Origin: Bacteroidia bacterium
Lineage (GTDB): Bacteria > Bacteroidota > Bacteroidia > NS11-12g > UBA9320
DNA: 64,000 bases
Reading direction: 5' to 3'
NCBI GenBank assembly: GCA_018402155.1
Contig: JAGYJG010000001.1
Span: 2,066,501 to 2,130,500, forward strand
Shown here: positions 54,704 to 61,049 of the stretch, one piece after another
How positions within the stretch are numbered: position 1 is the first letter of the stretch
Layout of the letters: the number at the start of each line of letters is the position of its first letter
The notes under the pieces: model-generated
Databases searched by the model: none
The model's input: the letters and a program-made list of their open reading frames with translations, nothing else
What the model was told of the DNA's origin: nothing
Translations under genes and position numbers: made by a program

Positions 54704-55491
54704 AGGTCTTTAGCTCTAGCCACTAGCTCAGCCAAATCTAATACTTCTACAGCGCCTTCTTTGTTGGCGTGCTTTATCCCGTCTCCTATCATAGTGGTAC
54801 AAAACGGGCAGTTAGCAGAAATAATGGAGGCACCTGTTTCTATCGCCTCTTCGGTGCGCTCTATGTTGATTTCTTTATTTCCCTTTTCGGCATCCTTAAA
54901 CATCTGTGCACCTCCAGCACCGCAGCAAAGACCGTTTTTACGGCAACGTTTCATTTCTACTAGCTCTGCATCCATTGCTTCTAATATGCGGCGAGGTGCA
55001 TCGTATATGCCGTTGGCTCTTCCTAGGTAACAACTATCATGATAGGTTATTTTTTTTCCCTTGAAAGGGTCTGCCCCAAACGTGAGTTTGCCCTCATCTA
55101 TCAGTTCTTGTAGCAGTTGCGTATGATGTATTACCTCATATTTTCCGCCAAGGCTTGGGTATTCATTTTTTATAGTATTAAAACAATGCGGGCAAGTAGT
55201 CACTATTTTAGTTATTTCATAGGCGTTGAGGGTAGCAATGTTGGCCATTGCCTGCATTTGAAAGAGGAACTCATTACCAGCCCGTTTTGCAGGGTCTCCT
55301 GTGCAACTTTCTTCAGTACCAAGTATAGCGTAGTTTAAACCTACGTTGTGTAGTATTTTTACAAAAGCTTTGGTAATTTTTTGCGCTCGCTCGTCAAAAC
55401 TGCCGGCGCACCCTACCCAAAATAAAATGTCTGCTTTCTCTCCTTTAGCTAATAATTCTGCTGCTGTGGGTACGTGTATTCTTTCGTTCAT
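54700..55491 (-). CDS. CCG-domain (Fe-S)-binding oxidoreductase subunit
   Basis: The 263-residue protein has two cysteine-rich CCG domains, as in heterodisulfide reductase subunit B and LutA/GlpC-type subunits: an ESCTGDPAKR...CPHCFNTIKNEYP block and a second with YHDSCYLGR and CCGAGGAQMF, ending SANCPFCTTMIGDG. Such domains bind an unusual [4Fe-4S] cluster. The usual partner in Bacteroidota is the membrane 4Fe-4S protein found here at 58408-59712. A barrel gene now lies between them. The physiological acceptor is unknown. Confidence 0.85.
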   Translation of the reverse strand: MNERIHVPTAAELLAKGEKADILFWVGCAGSFDERAQKITKAFVKILHNVGLNYAILGTEESCTGDPAKRAGNEFLFQMQAMANIATLNAYEITKIVTTCPHCFNTIKNEYPSLGGKYEVIHHTQLLQELIDEGKLTFGADPFKGKKITYHDSCYLGRANGIYDAPRRILEAMDAELVEMKRCRKNGLCCGAGGAQMFKDAEKGNKEINIERTEEAIETGASIISANCPFCTTMIGDGIKHANKEGAVEVLDLAELVARAKDL

Positions 55492-55539
55492 TGTTAAATT
55501 CTACTTTTAGTGTTTTAATCGTTTATAATTTCTTTGACC

Positions 55540-58242
55540 TTATTTTGGTTTATTTATTTTGTACGTTAAAGTTGCCATTACGTAGCGCTGTATAGCATTG
55601 CTTTGACTTTGGGTAAAACTGTTGCTACTCCACCATCTCCATAGGTTTTGGTTTTTGTTAAAAATATCATAAGCTCTTACCCCCAGACTCCATTGCTGGT
55701 TTCTATCTATAAAGTAAGAGAGCTCAGAGCTAAGAATAGGGATAGTTTGAGCACCTACAGCATTGTTTGCGCCAAAAATTTCAAGATACAGTGAGGTAGA
55801 CCATTCTATTCTATCTATAGGTGTAAAAACAAGTTCAGCATCTATCTCGTGCGAGAAAAAAGCGTTATTAGCTGCAGTGCCTATGCGTCCGTTTTGATAT
55901 TGCAATGCGTACTCAGCGTCAAAACTCCACATATCAAACTCGTTGAATTGAAGCGTAGGACCAAAGCCGATAGTATGGTTTTGGCTTATAAGCTCTTGTT
56001 CATTCTGTAGCAAGTAGGATTGGCCAAAATTGTAATTTATATCTGCCCCTATAGTTGCCTTTATGGCTTTTATAGGCCAAGTGAATCCGAGGGTGGAACT
56101 GGAGTATATTCTGTTTTTGAAGTTTATAACCGTAGAAGTGGCTATGTTTTCTTTAGATACAGTGTTTTTGTTTATGACTGGGCGGTAACTAAAAGAATTG
56201 TAGCCATTTAAAAACAATGTTTTACCTAAGCCAAACATCCTTTGGTACCGCCAGTTGTTATTATAATTCACAAAATTTTGTACAGTAATATTTCCCTCGT
56301 TGGTATTGAAAGGATTTGTGCTATCAGTGACTGGAAGCATTTGATTTATTTCTGGTCTGTTAATGTTAGCACGTATATTGAAGAAAAAATCATATTTGTG
56401 TGCTTTATTGCTGCGTAAAAACATATAAGGAATAAAAAAGTGTTGATTAAACCCATAGCTTGAGTCTACATCTGTTGTAAAATTTCTGCTCTCTATACTT
56501 TGATTAATTTCTGGTACAAAATAAAGTGTAGTAAAGGAGTCTAGCTTGTAGCTTATATGAATATAATATTCTAGGTTTTGTGCCATAACACTTCCTTTTG
56601 GGCTGTTGCTTAGTAGCTTTTCTTTACCTGTAGGTAGCCATTCAAAATCATGTTGATAATCACTTAACATCCAATTGATTCCGGGGCGAATCATCCATTT
56701 TTTAGAAAGTTGTATTTGATAAGCAGCGGTGATGGCTATAGTATTTTCATTGGTAGTTAGATTTTGAATTAGATTGGGTTTTTCATTGGTGGGAAAATTA
56801 AGCAAACTGTTAGCCCTATCAAAGTAATTTTGTCGGCTATTATTTGTTTTTGACGTGCCTAGGTACAAAGACCCCATAAAACGATTTTCGCTTTTATTTT
56901 GTGATTTTCGAGTCCAATGTAGTTTGGAGATAAACTTTTGATTGCCATCGCTTCGCTCGTTTAGCAGTGCACCACTATTTATTATTGTATCTGGGTTTAT
57001 AAAGTTAGTAGTTAAACTTTTAGAGATGTTTATTCCAAGCTCTTTATCAAATTGAGTTCTTAAAACCAGTCTATTGAGTGTATCTGGTTCGTAAACTATT
57101 TTAGAGTTTATTTGGTGATTGTTTTTATCTCCGCCACTTTCGCTTCGCTCATCAGAAAACAAGGTGTTTTCTGTCAAGTAAACCTCTCTATTCCTATCAT
57201 TTAAACGTATGTTGTGTTCTGATGTTACTACATAAGATATATCTGCTGCCATTCCTTTTACGGGTTCTAAGTGCACATTTGCTCCTATGCCCTCGTGTGA
57301 GCTGACTCCCCCATTCCAATTCCAATTATTACTGCTGTTGTTAAATGGCTGTATTTCAAAAGTATTAAGAGCACCCATCTCTTCCCATCCATATATTTTA
57401 TTGTTAATGTTATTAAATCCGCCAATCAAAGATAGTTGTGTAGCATCTTTAAAAAAGTTAATATTTCCTTTAACATCATAGTAGTCTTTGTTTCCGTATC
57501 CAGCCCTTACAGTCCCAAAGTAGCCCTGCGCTTTGTTTTCTTTTAATACAAGATTAATAACTTTTTCCCGTTGATTACCCTCTTCACCCGTAAACTCGTC
57601 TTCGTCTGTTTTTTTGTCAATTACCTCTACCTTATCCACCAATGAAGCGTCTAGATTTTTGGTGGCAGCCTCTACGTTTCCACCGAAAAATTCTTTGCCG
57701 TTTATTAGAACCCTAGTTATTTGTTGCCCTTCTGAAAAGACCTTACCATCCTTATCTACTTGTATTCCAGGCATTTTTTTAATAAGATCCTCTATGTTAG
57801 CATTACTTTGAGTTTTAAAACTGCTACTATTGTATACTACCGTATCTCCATTTATAATCACGGGTATTTTTCGGGCTTGCACCATTACTTCTCTCATGCT
57901 TATGGCAGACGGGTTTAGCGTGAGCGCTAAAGAGATATCACTGCTTTCTACTATTACCGATTTATAGAGTATTTCGTAACCAATGCAAGCTACAACAATA
58001 AGATATTCGCCTGGACTAATATTTTTGAGACGAAAAGACCCGTCTTCTTTAGATATAGAAAATTGTATAGTAGAAGTATCCGCATTGTTACTCAATGCAA
58101 CACTAGCAAAAGGAACAGTTATTTTGTCAAGGTTTTGAATGGTTCCATCCAATGCAAACATTTGTGCCAATGTAGAAAAAGATAAAAAACATAGAACCGT
58201 TGTTGCAAAAAGATTTTTGAGCAAGATGTTTTTATCCAACAT
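55540..58242 (-). CDS. outer-membrane beta-barrel protein, TonB-receptor type (OMP_b-brl_3)
   Basis: The 900-residue protein has a signal peptide (LLKNLFATTVLCFLSFSTLAQ). A carboxypeptidase-regulatory-like domain follows at about 32-115 (LKNISPGEYLIVVACIGYE), then a plug domain (NIEDLIKKMPGIQVDKDGKVFSEGQQITRVLINGKEFFGG) and a long barrel rich in alternating aromatic strands. Barrels of this group are TonB-dependent-like transporters or outer-membrane assembly proteins, and the ligand is not predictable. There is no SusD partner. It sits between two Fe-S genes that normally neighbour each other, all on the same strand. Confidence 0.87.
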   Translation of the reverse strand: MLDKNILLKNLFATTVLCFLSFSTLAQMFALDGTIQNLDKITVPFASVALSNNADTSTIQFSISKEDGSFRLKNISPGEYLIVVACIGYEILYKSVIVESSDISLALTLNPSAISMREVMVQARKIPVIINGDTVVYNSSSFKTQSNANIEDLIKKMPGIQVDKDGKVFSEGQQITRVLINGKEFFGGNVEAATKNLDASLVDKVEVIDKKTDEDEFTGEEGNQREKVINLVLKENKAQGYFGTVRAGYGNKDYYDVKGNINFFKDATQLSLIGGFNNINNKIYGWEEMGALNTFEIQPFNNSSNNWNWNGGVSSHEGIGANVHLEPVKGMAADISYVVTSEHNIRLNDRNREVYLTENTLFSDERSESGGDKNNHQINSKIVYEPDTLNRLVLRTQFDKELGINISKSLTTNFINPDTIINSGALLNERSDGNQKFISKLHWTRKSQNKSENRFMGSLYLGTSKTNNSRQNYFDRANSLLNFPTNEKPNLIQNLTTNENTIAITAAYQIQLSKKWMIRPGINWMLSDYQHDFEWLPTGKEKLLSNSPKGSVMAQNLEYYIHISYKLDSFTTLYFVPEINQSIESRNFTTDVDSSYGFNQHFFIPYMFLRSNKAHKYDFFFNIRANINRPEINQMLPVTDSTNPFNTNEGNITVQNFVNYNNNWRYQRMFGLGKTLFLNGYNSFSYRPVINKNTVSKENIATSTVINFKNRIYSSSTLGFTWPIKAIKATIGADINYNFGQSYLLQNEQELISQNHTIGFGPTLQFNEFDMWSFDAEYALQYQNGRIGTAANNAFFSHEIDAELVFTPIDRIEWSTSLYLEIFGANNAVGAQTIPILSSELSYFIDRNQQWSLGVRAYDIFNKNQNLWRWWSSNSFTQSQSNAIQRYVMATLTYKINKPK

Positions 58243-58407
58243 TATTTTGTTTTTCTAAAATGCGTTGTTCGCTAATGCTTTTGTCATCTGATAGCAATAT
58301 CATTTATTCGAAAATTATGAGTTTTGACATATAAAAACCATTTAAAATTAGGTATGAAGTTAATGACATACAGTAAATGTAACAAGGGTTTCAAAAGTTG
58401 CAATATG

Positions 58408-59712
58408 TTAAATTTCTTTTGTCCAGTTTGCCCTGTCAGATGGAGAAAATTGCCACGGTGCCTGATTGTTTTCTATATTACTATTCATCAAAGCCCATTC
58501 ATTAGGCATTGCAGATTTTTCTAGTGTTTGGTATTGTCTCATCTGGTAAATAATTTCTAGAGGATTTATGTTAATGGGACACGCCTCTACACAAGCATTA
58601 CAAGTGGTACAAGCTAGTAACTCCTCTTGTGAAATGTAGTCATGAAGAGATTTTCCGTCATGAAATTCTTTTCCATTTTTGTCTTTTGCTTTACCAAGCT
58701 CTTCTGCACGGTCTCGTGTGTCCATCATTATTTTTCTAGGACTCAGTTTTTTTCCGGTAATGTTTGCAGGGCAAGAGCTCGTGCAACGGCCACATTCAGT
58801 GCAGCTGTATGCACCTAGAATACTTGTCCAGTTTAAATCAGTAACATCATTTACCCCAAATTTTTCTGGAGGAGGCATTGTGGGGTCGGCCTTACTAGGG
58901 TCTAACATGAGGTTTACCTCGTTGGTTATCTCTGGCATATTATCAAACTCACCAGCAGGTTTTAGTCTTGCGTACCAAGTATTGGGAAATGCTAAGAAAA
59001 TGTGAAGGTGCTTACTATACGGTACATAATTAAGAAAAAACAAGATACCTAAGATATGAAACCACCAAAATACACGCTCGAAGATTACTAAAATAGATGT
59101 GTCAAAGCCAGTAAATAAAACTGTAAGATATTGAGATATTGGAAAACTACCTGCAACAACATAGTGGTCAGCACTTCTGCTTTGTAACAGTTGATCAACT
59201 GCATTCATTTTTAGCAATGCTGCCATTAATATCATTTCTATAATCAATATGTATGTGGCATCTGCTGTAGCCCAACCCTTCATTTCTGCCGAGTGAAATC
59301 GAGGAATTCGTGTAATAAATCTTCGTGTGAGAAAAATAATGCAGGCAAGGAATACCAAGGCAGCGAGTATTTCAAAAAAACCTATAGCTAAATTATAAAT
59401 AGGACCTAAAAACGATAATACTCTGTGTGTACCAAACACTCCATCTATAAGTATTTCTAAAACTTCTATGTTAATAAGCACAAAACCTACATATATAACA
59501 ATATGAAAAAAGCCGGCTACAGGACGCACAACCATTTTACTTTGTCCAAGAGCAACACGCAACATGTTTTTCCAACGTTGAGTTTTGTTGTCAAATAATT
59601 CTTGGTCCCTTCCAAAAAAGATGTTTCTACGTATGGTTTTTATTTTATTTATAAAAAAGTAGATAGCGACGACTAGTACTATCACGAATATTAGTTGACT
59701 TAAATATTGCAT
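58408..59712 (-). CDS. membrane-bound 4Fe-4S electron-transfer protein (HdrE/C-like fusion)
   Basis: The 434-residue protein combines an N-terminal membrane domain with about five helices (about residues 1-250, of the cytochrome b/NarI-like kind seen in HdrE) and a C-terminal ferredoxin domain. The latter has two 4Fe-4S motifs, CTECGRCTSSCP and CTTCNACVEACP. It is likely to pass electrons between the quinone pool and the CCG subunit encoded downstream. A -7 element TACCTTTG (59734-59727, minus) lies 14 nt before the ATG. Confidence 0.87.
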   Translation of the reverse strand: MQYLSQLIFVIVLVVAIYFFINKIKTIRRNIFFGRDQELFDNKTQRWKNMLRVALGQSKMVVRPVAGFFHIVIYVGFVLINIEVLEILIDGVFGTHRVLSFLGPIYNLAIGFFEILAALVFLACIIFLTRRFITRIPRFHSAEMKGWATADATYILIIEMILMAALLKMNAVDQLLQSRSADHYVVAGSFPISQYLTVLFTGFDTSILVIFERVFWWFHILGILFFLNYVPYSKHLHIFLAFPNTWYARLKPAGEFDNMPEITNEVNLMLDPSKADPTMPPPEKFGVNDVTDLNWTSILGAYSCTECGRCTSSCPANITGKKLSPRKIMMDTRDRAEELGKAKDKNGKEFHDGKSLHDYISQEELLACTTCNACVEACPININPLEIIYQMRQYQTLEKSAMPNEWALMNSNIENNQAPWQFSPSDRANWTKEI

Positions 59713-59726
59713 AGTTTTATATTCTT

Positions 59727-59734
59727 CAAAGGTA
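59727..59734 (-). promoter_or_regulatory. -7 promoter element (TACCTTTG)
   Basis: An exact TAnnTTTG on the minus strand lies 14 nt upstream of the membrane Fe-S gene. Confidence 0.5.
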
Positions 59735-59778
59735 TAACAAATGATTTCTTAGAATTATTTTAGATACGAATAATATTT

Positions 59779-59812
59779 TTGCTTTCATTTTAACGTAATC
59801 ATTGTATTTTTG
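59779..59812 (+). promoter_or_regulatory. tRNA-Phe promoter (TTG - 23 bp - TATTTTTG)
   Basis: A TTG at 59779-59781 and a TATTTTTG at 59805-59812 fit the Bacteroidota promoter pattern, at the long end of the spacing. It is the only promoter-like signal before tRNA-Phe. Confidence 0.5.
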
Positions 59813-59821
59813 CACCCGATT

Positions 59822-59854
59822 AAGAGAAATAGAAAAAATTTTTCTACTTCTCTT
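59822..59854 (+). repeat. 16-bp hairpin in the tRNA-Phe leader
   Basis: Arms AAGAGAAATAGAAAAA and TTTTTCTACTTCTCTT pair with one A/C mismatch across a 1-nt centre. The hairpin lies between the promoter and the tRNA. It could guide 5' processing or attenuate transcription. Confidence 0.5.
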
Positions 59855-59877
59855 TCGTTAGAGTGAAATTAGTGCCT

Positions 59878-59889
59878 CCGCCACGGCGG
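59878..59889. repeat. GC-rich palindrome P1 (CCGCCACGGCGG)
   Basis: A GC-only stem CCGCC/GGCGG in otherwise AT-rich DNA, 20 bp before tRNA-Phe. It resembles the two palindromes between the GIY-YIG copies. Confidence 0.6.
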
Positions 59890-59909
59890 TAGAACATTGA
59901 TAACTAAAT

Positions 59910-59982
59910 GGTGCGGTAGCTCAGTTGGTAGAGCAAAGGACTGAAAATCCTTGTGTCGGCGGTTCGATCCCGCCCCACACCA
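59910..59982 (+). tRNA. tRNA-Phe (GAA)
   Basis: The full cloverleaf can be drawn: D-arm GCTC/GAGC, anticodon arm AAGGA-CTGAAAA-TCCTT with anticodon GAA, variable loop GTGTC, and T-arm GGCGG-TTCGATC-CCGCC, with discriminator A and no encoded CCA. The acceptor stem GGTGCGG/CCACACC has a C-A mismatch at the fifth pair (59914 with 59977). A terminator follows 7 nt later. Confidence 0.93.
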
Positions 59983-60224
59983 CAGACTAAGCCTTGCGGT
60001 TAGCGAGGCTTTTTTTATTATGGACTACCGAGTTTACATACTATACTCATTGACAGCAGAGAAAAGCTACGTGGGGTACACCAATGATATAGGTCGAAGG
60101 ATAAGGGAGCACAACCAAGACCTACAACGATCGTTTACATCAAGATTTAGACCTTGGGCTGTTATACATACTGAGGAGTATGCTACCAAGCATGAAGCAA
60201 TGATACGAGAGAAGTGGTATAAAA
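59971..60224 (+). repeat. 254-bp direct repeat, copy 1 (tRNA-Phe 3' end to GIY-YIG)
   Basis: It matches 60350-60603 at an offset of 379 bp with a single difference seen (T for G in codon 48). It starts within the T-stem of tRNA-Phe and ends at GIY-YIG codon 68. Confidence 0.95.
59990..60016 (+). terminator. tRNA-Phe terminator
   Basis: The stem AGCCTTGC/GCGAGGCT (one G-T pair), loop GGTTA, and seven T residues form an intrinsic terminator. The GIY-YIG ATG follows 3 nt after the T tract. Confidence 0.85.
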
Positions 60225-60286
60225 CAGGAGTGGGGCGAGAGGCAAAAGCAGTGATTATAACAAAATATTTGGGAGAAAAAGAGTAA
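60020..60286 (+). CDS. GIY-YIG endonuclease-family protein, copy 1
   Basis: The 88-residue protein is a stand-alone GIY-YIG domain: VYI at 5-7, YVG at 17-19, GRRIREHN (25-32) with the catalytic arginine, and KHEAMIREKWYK (58-68) with the metal-binding Glu59. The family end is present (GREAKAVI). There is no DNA-binding partner domain, as in the UvrC-like small GIY-YIG (YhbQ/UPF0213) group. A longer frame reaching back to 59951 would run through the tRNA and is rejected. The gene has no promoter of its own after the tRNA terminator, so expression would need read-through. Confidence 0.88.
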   Translation: MDYRVYILYSLTAEKSYVGYTNDIGRRIREHNQDLQRSFTSRFRPWAVIHTEEYATKHEAMIREKWYKTGVGREAKAVIITKYLGEKE

Positions 60287-60297
60287 AAAGAGCGGTA

Positions 60298-60311
60298 TTC
60301 GCCGCGGCGAA
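60298..60311. repeat. GC-rich palindrome P2 (TTCGCCGCGGCGAA)
   Basis: A perfect 14-bp palindrome 11 bp after GIY-YIG copy 1 and directly before a duplicated tRNA-Phe anticodon arm. It shares the core CGCCGCGGCG with P3. Confidence 0.8.
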
Positions 60312-60334
60312 AAAGGACTGAAAATCCTTGTGTC
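60312..60334 (+). pseudogene. tRNA-Phe fragment (anticodon arm and variable loop)
   Basis: It matches tRNA-Phe 59935-59957 exactly, that is, the anticodon stem-loop with GAA plus GTGTC. The D-arm and 5' acceptor strand are absent, and the T-arm is replaced by palindrome P3, so this is not a working tRNA. Confidence 0.85.
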
Positions 60335-60348
60335 CCCGCCGCGGCGGG
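60335..60348. repeat. GC-rich palindrome P3 (CCCGCCGCGGCGGG)
   Basis: A perfect 14-bp palindrome that takes the place of the first 13 nt of the T-arm in the duplicated tRNA fragment. The repeat of the tRNA 3' end resumes immediately after it. Confidence 0.8.
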
Positions 60349-60349
60349 C

Positions 60350-60603
60350 CGCCCCACACCACAGACTAAGCCTTGCGGTTAGCGAGGCTTTTTTTATTAT
60401 GGACTACCGAGTTTACATACTATACTCATTGACAGCAGAGAAAAGCTACGTGGGGTACACCAATGATATAGGTCGAAGGATAAGGGAGCACAACCAAGAC
60501 CTACAACGATCGTTTACATCAAGATTTAGACCTTGGGCTGTGATACATACTGAGGAGTATGCTACCAAGCATGAAGCAATGATACGAGAGAAGTGGTATA
60601 AAA
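60350..60603 (+). repeat. 254-bp direct repeat, copy 2
   Basis: This is the second copy of 59971-60224. It contains the tRNA-Phe acceptor 3' strand, the terminator and the first 68 codons of GIY-YIG. Confidence 0.95.
60369..60395 (+). terminator. duplicated tRNA-type terminator
   Basis: This is an exact copy of the terminator at 59990-60016, inside repeat copy 2 and just before the second GIY-YIG start. Confidence 0.8.
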
Positions 60604-60689
60604 TAAGTTATTCTAAAATACTATTGCCCGTTAGAGAAGTTCATTCAGTCAATCAGTCTTTGCTACCAAAGAAACTCTTACCATTATAG
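60399..60689 (+). CDS. GIY-YIG endonuclease-family protein, copy 2, altered C-terminus
   Basis: Residues 1-68 are identical to copy 1 at the protein level (the one base difference is in a valine codon, GTT to GTG). From residue 69 the frame runs into unrelated DNA and ends with ISYSKILLPVREVHSVNQ... at 96 residues. The last helix and strand of the GIY-YIG fold are therefore lost, although Arg and Glu59 remain. It is probably a decaying or truncated copy, and may be inactive. Confidence 0.7.
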   Translation: MDYRVYILYSLTAEKSYVGYTNDIGRRIREHNQDLQRSFTSRFRPWAVIHTEEYATKHEAMIREKWYKISYSKILLPVREVHSVNQSLLPKKLLPL

Positions 60690-60910
60690 CTAAACCTATG
60701 AGATTGGTTGTGGTATTTATGGAATGTTATAAATTACTTTTAATTTCATGCCTTAAAGCTATAAATTCAAATTTTTAGGATGATATAATAAAACAGATTT
60801 TTCTCTTTTAATGAAACCGAATTATGCGCTTATTTGCACTAGAAAAAAGCAGAATGTATTCTCAACTATAGATTTATTGTTGAGCTTAATTTGTTTTTTT
60901 GTAGTGCGAA

Positions 60911-60985
60911 CGGGATGTAGCTTAGTCCGGTTAAAGTGCTGGTCTGGGGGACCAGAGAGCGTGGGTTCGAATCCCGCCATCCCGA
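60911..60985 (+). tRNA. tRNA-Pro (GGG)
   Basis: The cloverleaf is complete: acceptor CGGGATG/CATCCCG, anticodon arm CTGGT-CTGGGGG-ACCAG with anticodon GGG, T-arm GTGGG-TTCGAAT-CCCGC, discriminator A, no encoded CCA. The terminator follows 9 nt later. Confidence 0.96.
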
Positions 60986-60994
60986 CATTCAAGT

Positions 60995-61027
60995 AAAAGC
61001 CCAAATCTTGACAAGATTTGGGCTTTT
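60995..61027. terminator. bidirectional terminator after tRNA-Pro
   Basis: 15-bp arms AAAAGCCCAAATCTT and AAGATTTGGGCTTTT flank the loop GAC. It lies between tRNA-Pro and the convergent pdhC gene. Confidence 0.9.
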
Positions 61028-61049
61028 TTGTATTTTATGCGGTACTGTA

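Noticed and set aside
59951-60019. Upstream extension of the GIY-YIG frame through the tRNA
   Set aside because: It would translate the tRNA 3' half and the terminator. The family alignment starts at the ATG at 60020 (and 60399 for copy 2).
60312-60360. Second tRNA-Phe gene
   Set aside because: Only the anticodon arm and the 3' acceptor strand are present. There is no D-arm or 5' strand, and a palindrome replaces the T-arm.
60811-61004. Short open frames on both strands over tRNA-Pro
   Set aside because: They overlap a clear tRNA and its terminator and have no family resemblance.
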